A stretch of DNA of 64,000 nt from Nocardia jinanensis. Its GTDB lineage: Bacteria > Actinomycetota > Actinomycetes > Mycobacteriales > Mycobacteriaceae. The notes beneath the pieces are model-generated. The model worked only from the letters and a program-made list of their open reading frames with translations, was not told where the DNA came from and made no database searches. Positions 1-7,800 of this stretch are shown one piece after another (the first letter of the stretch is position 1; each line of letters starts with the position of its first letter). Location: the NCBI RefSeq assembly GCF_014645735.1, contig NZ_BMMH01000008.1, positions 209,115-273,114 on the forward strand, read 5' to 3'. Both the position numbers and the translations under genes were made by a program.

Positions 1-26
1 CCCACCCCGCCTGTCACTTGTGCACA

Positions 27-46
27 GACCCCCGTTGTGCGGGGTC
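27..46 (-). terminator. possible terminator hairpin after cyp125
   Basis: GACCCC and GGGGTC arms face each other across 8 nt just downstream of the cyp125 stop (minus strand). The stem is short and has no U-tract, so this is tentative. Confidence 0.3.
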
Positions 47-69
47 GAGCTGTCGGCGTGAGGCCACCG

Positions 70-1341
70 TCAACCGGCGGTTTTGCCGGTGACCGGGCAG
101 GTCTTGTAGTCGACCTCGAACTCCTTGATGCCGTTGAGCCAGCCCGAGCGCAGCCGCCTGGGGTCGCCCAGCTTACTGATATCGGGCATATGGTCGGCGA
201 TCGCGTTGAAGATCAGGTCGATCTCCAGTTTGGCCAGGTTGGCACCGATGCAGTAGTGCGCGCCCGTCCCGCCGAAGGCCACGTGCGGATTGTCCTCGCG
301 CATGATGTCGAACTTCATCGGATTCTCGAAGACGTCCTCGTCGAAGTTCGCCGACCGGTACAGCATCAGGACCCGCTGGCCCTTCTTGATCTCGACGCCG
401 CCCAGTTCGGTGTCCTCGAGCGCGGTGCGCTGGAAGGTGGTGATCGGGCTGGCCCACCGGATGATCTCGTCGGCCGTGGTCTTCGGGCGTTCCTTCTTGT
501 AGAGCTCCCACTGGTCCGGGTTCTCCAGGAAGGCGATCATGCCGTGGGTGATGGCGTTACGGGTGGTCTCGTTACCCGCGACAGCCAGCAGCATCACGAA
601 GAAACCGAACTCCTCGGACTTGAGGGATTCGCCGTCGATATCGGCTTCGACCAGGGTGGTGACGATATCGTCGGCCGGGCACGCCTTGCGGGCCTCGGCC
701 ATCATGTAGGCGTAACCGAGCAGCTCGGTGGACGCCTGCACCGGATCCACATCGATTTCCGGATCGTCGTATCCGGTCATCTCGTTGGACCAGGTGAACA
801 CCTTCATCCGGTCTTCCTGCGGGACTCCGATCAGCTCGGCGATCGCCTGCAGGGGCAGTTCGCAGGCGATCTGAGTGACGAAATCGCCGGACCCCGCCTC
901 GGCCGCCGCCTTGACGATGGCCTCGGTCCGTTTCGACAGCTCTTCCCGCAGCGAGTTGATCGCCCGGGGGGTGAACCCGCGCGAGATGATCTTGCGCATC
1001 CGAGTGTGCTCGGGCGGGTCCATATTCAGCAGGATGAAACGCTGCAGTTCGATCTGCTCACGCTCGATATCGTCGTTGAAGCGCGGCAGCGCCGTGTTCT
1101 CGAAGGTCGAGAACACATCACTGCGCCGGGACACCTCCTTGACATCGGCGTGTTTGCTGACGACCCAGAAGCCGTCGTCGTGGAACCCGCCGACCTCCGG
1201 CGACTTCTCCTGCCACCAGATCGGCGCGGTACGCCGGAGTTCGGCGAACTCCTCGACCGGTATCCGCTGCATGTACATGTCGGGGTCCGTGACGTCGAAC
1301 CCGTCCGGCAGGTTCGGCCGGGCCATGCGCGTATCCACCAC
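70..1341 (-). CDS. cyp125: cytochrome P450 CYP125, steroid C26 monooxygenase
   Basis: A soluble P450 of 423 residues. It shows the I-helix motif AGNETT, the ExxR motif (EIIR) and the haem loop FGGTGAHYCIG with the thiolate Cys near residue 364. The N-terminal region (PNLPDGFDVTDP, then APIWW and GGFHDDGFW) is characteristic of CYP125. Family members oxidise the terminal side-chain methyl of cholesterol or cholestenone to start side-chain degradation. I chose the GTG at 1341 because AAGGAG lies 7 nt upstream; the ATG at 1326 is the alternative. It is divergent from fadA5, as in M. tuberculosis Rv3545c/Rv3546, and has a perfect KstR-type box upstream. Ferredoxin and reductase partners are not in the window. 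Confidence 0.95.
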   Translation of the reverse strand: MVDTRMARPNLPDGFDVTDPDMYMQRIPVEEFAELRRTAPIWWQEKSPEVGGFHDDGFWVVSKHADVKEVSRRSDVFSTFENTALPRFNDDIEREQIELQRFILLNMDPPEHTRMRKIISRGFTPRAINSLREELSKRTEAIVKAAAEAGSGDFVTQIACELPLQAIAELIGVPQEDRMKVFTWSNEMTGYDDPEIDVDPVQASTELLGYAYMMAEARKACPADDIVTTLVEADIDGESLKSEEFGFFVMLLAVAGNETTRNAITHGMIAFLENPDQWELYKKERPKTTADEIIRWASPITTFQRTALEDTELGGVEIKKGQRVLMLYRSANFDEDVFENPMKFDIMREDNPHVAFGGTGAHYCIGANLAKLEIDLIFNAIADHMPDISKLGDPRRLRSGWLNGIKEFEVDYKTCPVTGKTAG

Positions 1342-1362
1342 CAGATGTCTCCTTCGACAAAC

Positions 1363-1376
1363 TGAAACACGTTCTA
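1363..1376. promoter_or_regulatory. KstR-type operator for cyp125
   Basis: TGAAACACGTTCTA matches the published KstR consensus TnnAACnnGTTnnA at every fixed position. It lies 22 bp upstream of the cyp125 start, so repression by KstR and release by a cholesterol-derived CoA ester are expected (inference). Confidence 0.8.
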
Positions 1377-1441
1377 CAATCATTGAAGCACAGGCGGGAG
1401 AACGAGGAAAGAAACGGTCCGAACCCGCCTCGTGCCGTGCG

Positions 1442-1455
1442 CGGAACACGTTACA
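1442..1455. promoter_or_regulatory. KstR-type operator for fadA5
   Basis: CGGAACACGTTACA keeps the AACnnGTT core and the final A, but has C instead of the first T. It lies 29 bp before the fadA5 start. With the 1363 box, each arm of the divergent promoter region has its own site. Confidence 0.65.
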
Positions 1456-1483
1456 GTTTTATGTCCGAAACGAAAGGTTCAAG

Positions 1484-2647
1484 ATGGGCACACCCGTTAT
1501 CGTCGAGGCAGCTCGCACCCCCATCGGCAAACGCAACGGCTGGCTGTCCGGGCTGCACGCCGCCGAGATCCTCGGCCTCGCCCAGCGTGGGCTGTTGGAT
1601 CGCGCCCACCTCGACCCCGCCAAGGTCGAACAGATCATCGGCGGCTGCGTCACCCAAGCGGGCGCACAGTCCAACAACATCACCCGCACGGCCTGGCTCG
1701 CCGCCGGTCTGCCGTGGCAGGTGGGCGCCACGACCATCGACGCCCAATGCGGTTCGGCTCAGCAGGCCAACCATCTCATCGCCGGCCTGATCGCCACCGA
1801 CGCCATCGATATCGGTGTCGCCTGCGGTGTCGAGGCCATGAGCCAGGTTCCGCTGGGCGCCAATGTCGGCGATCAAGCCGGCCCGCGGCGGCCGGATTCC
1901 TGGGATATCGATATGCCCAATCAGTTCGAGGCCGCCGAGCGAATCGCAAAGCGGCGCGGTATCACCCGCGCGGACGTGGACGCCCTCGGCGTACGATCCC
2001 AGCGGCTGGCCGCGCAGGCCTGGACCGAGGGCCGCTTCGACCGTGAGGTGCTCACCCTCACCGCTCCGGTGGTCGACAGGGAGGGGAATCCGACCGGTGA
2101 GAAGCAGGAGGTCAGCCGGGACCAGGGTCTGCGCGAAACCAGCGCGGAGAGCCTCGCGAAGCTGAAGCCGGTCCTGGAAGGCGGAATCCACACCGCCGGA
2201 ACGTCTTCGCAGATCTCCGACGGCGCGGCGGCCGTACTACTGATGGACGAGAAGACCGCGCAGCGAGAGGGTTTGCGGCCGCGGGCCCGGGTGGTGACCC
2301 AGTGCCTGGTCGGCTCCGAACCCGAGTTCCACCTCGACGGCCCGGTCCAGGCGTGCACCCGCCTGCTGGAGCGGTCCGGGATGAGCATCGGCGATATCGA
2401 TCTCTTCGAGATCAACGAGGCATTCGCTTCCGTCGCATTGTCCTGGGCACAGGTCCATCAGCCCGATTTCGATCGGGTGAATGTGAACGGTGGCGCGATC
2501 GCCCTCGGCCATCCGGTCGGCTCCACCGGGTCCCGTCTGATCACCACGGCCCTGCACGAACTCGAGCGTTCCGATCAGAATGTCGCAATGGTTCTCATGT
2601 GCGCCGGTGGCGCACTCGCGACAGGAACCATCATCGAACGGCTGTAG
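1484..2647 (+). CDS. fadA5: steroid side-chain thiolase FadA5
   Basis: An acetyl-CoA acetyltransferase-type thiolase of 387 residues, close to the 391 of M. tuberculosis FadA5. The nucleophilic Cys is near residue 89 (IDAQCGS). The NEAFA motif, GHPVG with the catalytic His, and the C-terminal CAGG Cys loop are all present. The stretches NGWLSGLHA, PNQFEAAERIAKRRGIT and HTAGTSSQISDGAA are FadA5-like. It cleaves the beta-keto side chain of a C22-steroid CoA intermediate, releasing propionyl-CoA or acetyl-CoA. The ATG at 1484 has AAAGG 6 nt upstream. An ATG at 1461 is out of frame. A strong hairpin follows the gene. Confidence 0.95.
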   Translation: MGTPVIVEAARTPIGKRNGWLSGLHAAEILGLAQRGLLDRAHLDPAKVEQIIGGCVTQAGAQSNNITRTAWLAAGLPWQVGATTIDAQCGSAQQANHLIAGLIATDAIDIGVACGVEAMSQVPLGANVGDQAGPRRPDSWDIDMPNQFEAAERIAKRRGITRADVDALGVRSQRLAAQAWTEGRFDREVLTLTAPVVDREGNPTGEKQEVSRDQGLRETSAESLAKLKPVLEGGIHTAGTSSQISDGAAAVLLMDEKTAQREGLRPRARVVTQCLVGSEPEFHLDGPVQACTRLLERSGMSIGDIDLFEINEAFASVALSWAQVHQPDFDRVNVNGGAIALGHPVGSTGSRLITTALHELERSDQNVAMVLMCAGGALATGTIIERL

Positions 2648-2683
2648 CAGATCGGCCGAATTCCCTATTGCAACAGTGCATCG

Positions 2684-2719
2684 GGGCCCGTACGGACAAC
2701 AGCCGCACCGTACGGGCCC
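2684..2719 (+). terminator. terminator hairpin after fadA5
   Basis: A perfect 12-bp stem, GGGCCCGTACGG against CCGTACGGGCCC, with a 12-nt loop, about 37 nt after the fadA5 stop. No clear U-tract follows, which is usual in high-GC actinobacteria. Confidence 0.75.
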
Positions 2720-3083
2720 TGTGTCCATCACAAATTCGACCCGGTAGGTTGAACGTTCATCTCAACTTTCGGCAGACGTGTCGTACGCCACACAATGGCC
2801 GGGACACGGCTACGGGAGGGATATCAGCTATCCAGAGGCTACTCGCCACCCGTCCGGGAAGACCCCCGCGACGGGCAGCTACCTGGCCGTATCAGAGGTC
2901 CACAAGTTCCGTGCGGGCAACCCGCAAACGCGATACCCCGGTCCACTTCACCTGATACGTGCCTGGAAGCTTCAAGGAAATCCTGATTCAGGCGTAGGTT
3001 TTCAGTTACTGAGCCGCTAATATCAATGATAGGTATCCGAGATAACATCTGTTAGTACAGTGAAGGGAATTGGGCGGCTCACA
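2720..3083. other. long intergenic leader before the XRE regulator
   Basis: I see no convincing gene here. The last 80 bases are less GC-rich than the surroundings and hold an 11-bp palindrome, TATCAATGATA (3021-3031). This is probably the promoter region of the regulator at 3084. EspR-type regulators often have long 5' regions with several self-binding sites, which would fit (inference). Confidence 0.4.
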
Positions 3084-3500
3084 ATGGCTGATTTCGCGGC
3101 GCGGCTGAACAAGCTGTTCGAAACCGTGCATCCCCCAGGGCGAAAGCCGCATACCAATGCAGAGGTAGCGGCAGCACTGACGGCATCCGGTCATCCGATC
3201 TCCAAACCGTATCTGTCGCAGTTACGGTCGGGCCAGCGCACGAATCCTTCCGATGAAACGGTTGCGGCGCTGGCGAAGTTCTTCAAGGTGAAGCCCGACT
3301 ACTTCTTCAACGACATCTACGCCGCGAAGATCGACCACGATCTGGAACTCCTATCGCAGCTACAGGGTTACGGTCTGCGCCGGCTGTCCAGCCGGGCGTT
3401 CGACCTGTCGGAGGAGTCGCAGAATCTGCTCACCTCCATGGCGGAGAAACTGCGCGCAAGCGAGGGCTTGCCCGAAATTCCTCCGGACGGCACCGAATAG
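3084..3500 (+). CDS. EspR-like XRE-family DNA-binding protein
   Basis: A 138-residue protein whose first half is an XRE/Cro helix-turn-helix. FAARLNKLFETVHPPGRKPH and YLSQLRSGQRTNPS closely resemble mycobacterial EspR, which dimerises through a C-terminal helical domain and works as a nucleoid-associated regulator. The C-terminal half (LSSRAFDLSEESQNLL) fits that dimerisation domain. The ATG at 3084 gives an EspR-like N-terminus; an in-frame GTG at 3060 would add eight residues. It converges on the 3735-6528 operon. XRE proteins of this kind often sit beside ImmA/IrrE peptidases, so it may control that operon. Its target is not visible from sequence. Confidence 0.75.
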   Translation: MADFAARLNKLFETVHPPGRKPHTNAEVAAALTASGHPISKPYLSQLRSGQRTNPSDETVAALAKFFKVKPDYFFNDIYAAKIDHDLELLSQLQGYGLRRLSSRAFDLSEESQNLLTSMAEKLRASEGLPEIPPDGTE

Positions 3501-3508
3501 TAGACATC

Positions 3509-3551
3509 GTCGGCGCGGTGCGATCCCCAAGTGGGGTCGCACCGCGCCGAC
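3509..3551. terminator. strong hairpin between convergent genes
   Basis: A stem of about 19 bp, GTCGGCGCGGTGCGA-TCCCC against GGGGTCGCACCGCGCCGAC with one bulged A, starts 8 nt after the stop of the XRE gene. It could end transcription from both sides. Confidence 0.75.
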
Positions 3552-3734
3552 GCCTGTGCGGTAGAAATCCGTACACCGTGTTCCCACGGTCGGCATGAAT
3601 TCTTCGGTGTAGGTATCAGCGTGCCTGAACATCTGCGGTACGGAAGAATGCAGACCGACCGCTCGGCACGATTTCGCGGCCCTCGCCGGACTTAATCACA
3701 GTGACGTAACGGACATACCGCACACCCCGGGCAA

Positions 3735-4757
3735 CTAACGAATGGAGGCTCCGGGGCGTTCTGCAGTTTCCGGCTGTGCCTCGAAGGCCGCCGCGATCGC
3801 CCGCACCCAGCCGCGCGGGCTGATGCCCTCGGGCGGGGCGATCCACCGCGAATCCACCACCGCCCGGCCGAGCGGATGGCGTGCCCACTGCGCGACCCGT
3901 TCGGCGCGCGCGGCCACCGCGGCGGGAGGCTCTCCGGCAGCGGCGATCTCGACACCACCACCGGACTGCAGATACAGAGCGTCCATGATCTGGGCCACTC
4001 GATCGGAAGCTCTGAGTTGGGTCGAAGTCCCGGTTTCCTCTCCGACGACCTCCGGGAAACGTTTCACCAACACGTTGTGCAATGTACGCACGCGGCGCAG
4101 CAGCAATCGTGCGCGCACCCACATCTCGACCACGATCCACACCGCGCCGAAGGCGATGAGCAGCGCGGCCAGCTGCCAGAAAGGCCAGGCCCAGCCCGGC
4201 TCACCCGAACCGGGCCGGGTAGCGCCGATGACATCGCGCTGCACCTGACCGGCAGCCAGCACCACCACCAGAACGGTGCCTGTCACATAGACGGCGATAC
4301 CCCGGCCGAGCGCGGTCCAGCTCAGATTGCGCAGGCCGGTCACTACGACGAACATCCCGGCCAGCCCGGTCACCACCCAGCCCGCGGTGAACGAGGTACT
4401 CAACGTCGCGGCGACGGCGAAAAGCCAGGTGCCGTATATACCCCCGGCGATCTGGCGCAGATTCCGGCGCGAAACCACAGGCCAGGCCGCCGAGGCGACG
4501 ACCGAGGTCGCGGCGGCGAACAGCAGCCACGCGGAGACCACCGATCCCTCGGAGAGCCTGCCCGGCGGCAACCCACCGGGCAGCAGGTTGTCGAGGGCCA
4601 GCGCGATATCGGGAACGGCGGCGGTGCAGGCCAGCGCGACGGCCGAGACGGCCACCACTATCGCCACCCGCGCGGTGGTCGCGGGTTTGACGAGCACCCG
4701 TCCCACCCGCGCACCCGCGGCGATCCAGACGATCAGGGCGGTCAACCAGAACGTCAT
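3735..4757 (-). CDS. seven-helix membrane protein, MAB_1171c/DUF6545-like
   Basis: A 340-residue protein with about seven hydrophobic segments in the first 220 residues, a basic stretch after the last (MWVRARLLLRRVRTLHNVL) and a soluble tail of about 115 residues. This architecture and its place after an ImmA/IrrE peptidase gene fit the MAB_1171c-type 'putative transporter' family. That name is a label: no transport substrate is known. The ATG at 4757 overlaps the peptidase stop by 4 bp, so the two are probably translated together. It is the last gene of the operon. Family assignment comes from recalled similarity and context; topology is read directly. Confidence 0.65.
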   Translation of the reverse strand: MTFWLTALIVWIAAGARVGRVLVKPATTARVAIVVAVSAVALACTAAVPDIALALDNLLPGGLPPGRLSEGSVVSAWLLFAAATSVVASAAWPVVSRRNLRQIAGGIYGTWLFAVAATLSTSFTAGWVVTGLAGMFVVVTGLRNLSWTALGRGIAVYVTGTVLVVVLAAGQVQRDVIGATRPGSGEPGWAWPFWQLAALLIAFGAVWIVVEMWVRARLLLRRVRTLHNVLVKRFPEVVGEETGTSTQLRASDRVAQIMDALYLQSGGGVEIAAAGEPPAAVAARAERVAQWARHPLGRAVVDSRWIAPPEGISPRGWVRAIAAAFEAQPETAERPGASIR

Positions 4758-5275
4758 CCCAGAGCCTCATCGAATCGAAGGACCGAGACGCCCGCGCCCC
4801 GGCTGTTGAACACGCGCAGCCGCGTCATCAGCATGGCGGCGAAAGTTTCGGCCTCCCATTCGGCCTGATCGTCCGCGCCGTCCTCGAGCGCGGTCTGATG
4901 AGCGCGCTGACTCAGCATGTACGCGATGAGTTCGTCGCTCACCTCGAGAGTCACCTCGGGGGCAGGTGCGCCTTCGTGATCGAAAACGATATGCCCCAGT
5001 TCGTGGGCCAGCGTATGGTCGCGGCTCGGCAACGTGCTGGCCAGCACGATGATGTCCTTGTTCGGGTAGTAACGCCGCTGTCCGCAGACTCCGGGGCCGA
5101 GGTCGGCATCGGCGATCTCGATCGGGCGGCCGCGTTCGGCGGCCACCGCTTCCACGACCTCCGCGAGGGTGGTGGCGTCCGCGTCCGCGGCGACCGCGCA
5201 TACCGCGTCGACCGCGGCGGCCACCCGGCGATAGGCCCGCGCGCTCTGTGTCCGGCTCTGCGTCATCGCGATCAC
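4754..5275 (-). CDS. ImmA/IrrE-family metallopeptidase
   Basis: A short protein of 170-173 residues with the zinc-protease motif HELGH (TLAHELGHIVFDHEG, near residues 88-92). A second acidic region downstream (EWEAETFAAMLM) can supply the third zinc ligand, as in COG2856 peptidases. YYPNKDIIVLASTLP precedes the active site in typical fashion. Relatives cleave XRE-type repressors (ImmA with ImmR, IrrE with DdrO), so the EspR-like protein at 3084 is an obvious candidate substrate (inference). The GTG at 5275 overlaps the stop of the upstream repeat protein (GTGA); the ATG at 5266 is an alternative start. Confidence 0.8.
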   Translation of the reverse strand: MIAMTQSRTQSARAYRRVAAAVDAVCAVAADADATTLAEVVEAVAAERGRPIEIADADLGPGVCGQRRYYPNKDIIVLASTLPSRDHTLAHELGHIVFDHEGAPAPEVTLEVSDELIAYMLSQRAHQTALEDGADDQAEWEAETFAAMLMTRLRVFNSRGAGVSVLRFDEALG

Positions 5276-6528
5276 GCACCCGTTCCGAAGAATTCGGCGC
5301 GCGCGGCATCGACCCGCGCCTGCGCCTGCGCGGCACTCTGGTAACTCATCACGGCCGATCCGGTCCCGGCGATGGCCAGCGCGATCAGCCCGCCGATCAC
5401 CGACAGCACCTTGGGTTCGGGCAGCAGACCCTCCGCATTCGTCGGGCGCACCGCGTGATTCGGCGGCGCGGCGACGATCGACGGTGCGGCCCCGCCGGGG
5501 GCGGGCGCACCGGGAATACCCACCGCGGGTACCGGGGCGGCGACACCGAACACCGGCATACCCGCACCGCCACCCACGCCGGGCGCCGGCAGGGCCAGCG
5601 GTGGTCCGACCGGAGGGGCCGGCAACGGAGGTACCGGCAGGAGCAGCAGGAGAAGTGGTGCCGCCGAGCCCACTCCGGCGGAACCGAGCGCGGCCGAACC
5701 AGTGGCCGCCGAACCCGCGGCGGCCGAACCGGTCGCCGCGGAACCGACGGCGGCGGAACCGAGAGCAGCCGAACCGGTGCCCAGCACTCCGGTTCCGGCC
5801 GAACCCGTAGCCGCGGAACCGGTACCGAGCGCCCCGATACCGGCCGAACCCACGGCAGCCGAACCCGTGCCGAGCGCGGCCGAACCGGTCACGCCCACCC
5901 CGATACCGGCCGAACCCACGGCAGCCGAACCCGTGCCCAGCGCGGCCGAACCCACACCGAGCGCAGCGGATCCGGTCGCGCCCAGTGGTGCGGCGGCGGA
6001 GCCCACCGCGGCCGAACCGGTGGCGAGAATGGTGCCGAGAGCCGTCCCCAGGCCGACCGGTTCGGCGATCGGCGCCGGATCCGGTTGCGGAGCAGCGATC
6101 TCCGAAGGTTCGCCGGTATCGACTGTTTCGGTCTCCGCGACACGGCCGGGGATCCCCAGCCGCTGCCACTGCGCGATCTCCCCCGAGTCCGGGCCGCGGC
6201 TGCCGGTACCGGCGTCGCCTGCGGGCGGATCACCCACCGGTGCCGGAGCACTACTGCCCGTCCCGAGACCGGTGGGCGGCGCTGTTTCGATCGTGGGTTG
6301 CGGTCCGGCCGGTTCGCCGGGGGACGGGATGGCGAGCGCTCCACCGCCGTCGGCGGGTTCTCCCGCGCCCGGCCCCGGTGGGGCGATACCGCCGCTACCG
6401 GTCGGCCCCTGTTCGGGTACCGATCCCCGTCCCGGGTTCGCTTGGGCGAGCGCCGGTCCCCCGAGTAGTCCCAGGCATCCGGCCGCTCCGGCTACTGCGA
6501 GCAATCGCTTGATGCGACCCACGGCCAT
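5272..6528 (-). CDS. secreted Gly-Ser-Ala repeat protein with C-terminal membrane anchor
   Basis: A 418-residue protein. Residues 1-30 form a signal peptide (KRLL, a hydrophobic core, then ALAQA). Next come about 120 Pro/Gly-rich residues, then a region of about 130 residues with some nineteen GSA units, mostly TGSAA, VGSAA or TGSAALG, then LLLLLLPVPPLPAPP and more Pro/Gly sequence. Near the C-terminus is one transmembrane helix (LSVIGGLIALAIAGTGSAVM) followed by a short helical tail (QAQARVDAARAEFFG). I recognise no catalytic domain and no LPXTG motif. It looks like an exported, membrane-tethered low-complexity surface protein. It is the first gene of the operon and overlaps the peptidase gene. 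Function unknown. Confidence 0.7.
   Translation of the reverse strand: MAVGRIKRLLAVAGAAGCLGLLGGPALAQANPGRGSVPEQGPTGSGGIAPPGPGAGEPADGGGALAIPSPGEPAGPQPTIETAPPTGLGTGSSAPAPVGDPPAGDAGTGSRGPDSGEIAQWQRLGIPGRVAETETVDTGEPSEIAAPQPDPAPIAEPVGLGTALGTILATGSAAVGSAAAPLGATGSAALGVGSAALGTGSAAVGSAGIGVGVTGSAALGTGSAAVGSAGIGALGTGSAATGSAGTGVLGTGSAALGSAAVGSAATGSAAAGSAATGSAALGSAGVGSAAPLLLLLLPVPPLPAPPVGPPLALPAPGVGGGAGMPVFGVAAPVPAVGIPGAPAPGGAAPSIVAAPPNHAVRPTNAEGLLPEPKVLSVIGGLIALAIAGTGSAVMSYQSAAQAQARVDAARAEFFGTGA
5832..5952. repeat. 66-bp-period direct repeat inside the GSA-repeat gene
   Basis: A 55-bp block at 5832-5886 recurs at 5898-5952 with one difference (G5872 against C5938). The period of 66 bp is 22 codons, so the frame is kept. 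This is the clearest nucleotide-level duplication in the repeat array and suggests recent expansion. Confidence 0.85.
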
Positions 6529-6781
6529 GCGCCAGTCAACCCCTTGATCGATATTGCGGATTCGCCCGGCGATGACGCCTTCCAGGCCGAACGAATAGAT
6601 GGTTGCTCATGGTAAACCAGCAAACTCGCCGGTGCATGATGAAGCGACAACCTCGAGGGGACGGTAAGGTCTATCCGCTGTTCGAGCGGCAGTACATCGC
6701 GGACGGCGACGGCTGAACCATGGGATAGATCACATTCACCCGGCAGCCGCTCCAGTAGCTGGGGACCCGGGGCCGCTACAG
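6529..6781. other. intergenic region with no recognised gene
   Basis: About 250 bases between the start of the repeat-protein operon and the terminator of the next leftward operon. It must hold the promoter of the 6528-3735 operon. I see no coding pattern, tRNA or riboswitch. Confidence 0.4.
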
Positions 6782-6821
6782 AAAAAAGCCCGTCCCGCCG
6801 CCGACCGGCAGCGGGACGGGC
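6782..6821 (-). terminator. intrinsic terminator for the leftward SDR genes
   Basis: On the minus strand an 11-bp perfect stem, GCCCGTCCCGC against GCGGGACGGGC, with a 12-nt loop is followed directly by six T residues. It is the most canonical Rho-independent terminator in the window and ends the 7753-6842 transcript. Confidence 0.9.
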
Positions 6822-6841
6822 CCGTCGGGCTGTGCGGGCCC

Positions 6842-7753
6842 TTACGCTCCGTATACGGGTTCCGGAGTCACGCCCTTCGCGATCAGCTCCGAGACCACGG
6901 TGCCGAGTTCGGCGGGATTCCACCGGGCGCCCCGGTCGACCGGAACCCCGTGCCGCCAGCCCTCGCCCAGTGCGAGACGGCCGCCCTCGACCTCGAACAT
7001 CCGGCCGGTGACACCCGCCGATTCGGTACTGCCCAGCCACACCACGATCGGCGAGATGTTCTCCGGCGCCATAGCGTCGAATCCGTCCTCCGGCGCGGCC
7101 ATCATATCGGCGAAGACGGTTTCGGTCATCCGGGTCCGCGCCGACGGGGCGATCGCGTTCACTGTGACGCCGTAGCGGCCGAATTCGGCTGCGGCGGTGA
7201 GGGTGAGACCGGCGATACCCGCCTTGGCGGCGCCGTAGTTGCCCTGGCCGACGCTGCCCTGCAGACCGGCGCCCGAGCTGGTGTTGATGATCCGGGCGTC
7301 GACCGCGCGACCGGCCTTCGATTCGGCACGCCAGTACGCGGCGGCATGGCGCATGGTGGCGAAATGGCCTTTGAGGTGAACTCGGACAACCGAATCCCAT
7401 TCCTCCTCGGCGAGGTTGACCAGCATACGGTCGCGGACGAATCCGGCGTTGTTGACCAGGACGTCCAAGCCACCGAAGGTGTCCACTGCCTGCTGGACGA
7501 GGCGCTGCGCACCCTCCCAGCTCGCGACGTCGTCGCCGTTGGCGACAGCTTCGCCTCCGGCCGCGCGGATCTCCGAGACCACCTGTTCGGCGGGAGTTTC
7601 CGCGGTCGATTCACCGCTGAGGGTGGATCCGAGATCGTTCACCACGACCTTCGCGCCCTCGGCGGCGAAGGCCAGAGCGTGTGCCCGGCCGATACCCCGG
7701 CCGGCACCGGTGATGATCACGATCCGTCCGGCGCAGATGCCCTCGGTTGCCAT
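6842..7753 (-). CDS. short-chain dehydrogenase/reductase, Rv3548c-like
   Basis: A 303-residue SDR with the NAD(P) motif TGAGRGIG near residue 15, NNAG, and catalytic Ser, Tyr and Lys in NTSSGAGLQG and YGAAKAG. It is longer than a 250-residue classical SDR because of a C-terminal extension (MFEVEGGRLALGEGW onward). Length and position beside the next SDR and echA20 match M. tuberculosis Rv3548c (304 residues). A role in oxidising a ring C/D or side-chain intermediate is likely but unproven. AGGAA lies before the ATG. Confidence 0.8.
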   Translation of the reverse strand: MATEGICAGRIVIITGAGRGIGRAHALAFAAEGAKVVVNDLGSTLSGESTAETPAEQVVSEIRAAGGEAVANGDDVASWEGAQRLVQQAVDTFGGLDVLVNNAGFVRDRMLVNLAEEEWDSVVRVHLKGHFATMRHAAAYWRAESKAGRAVDARIINTSSGAGLQGSVGQGNYGAAKAGIAGLTLTAAAEFGRYGVTVNAIAPSARTRMTETVFADMMAAPEDGFDAMAPENISPIVVWLGSTESAGVTGRMFEVEGGRLALGEGWRHGVPVDRGARWNPAELGTVVSELIAKGVTPEPVYGA

Positions 7754-7800
7754 ATCCGTTCCTATCGTCGATGGTCGATATCTGTTCGAGCTGGGCCGGG

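Noticed and set aside
875..1483. N-terminal extension of fadA5 through the cyp125 region
   Set aside because: It is antisense to cyp125 and absent from FadA5 homologues; the KstR boxes and ribosome binding site support the start at 1484.
3509..3551. Long inverted repeat considered as an attachment site or IS end
   Set aside because: No target duplication, partner repeat or recombinase nearby; placement after a stop codon fits a terminator.
5702..6547. A long rightward open frame of AAEPVAAEP-type repeats opposite the GSA-repeat gene
   Set aside because: It is the antisense reading of the same repeated codons. The leftward frame has a signal peptide, membrane helix and overlapping operon partners; the rightward one has none.
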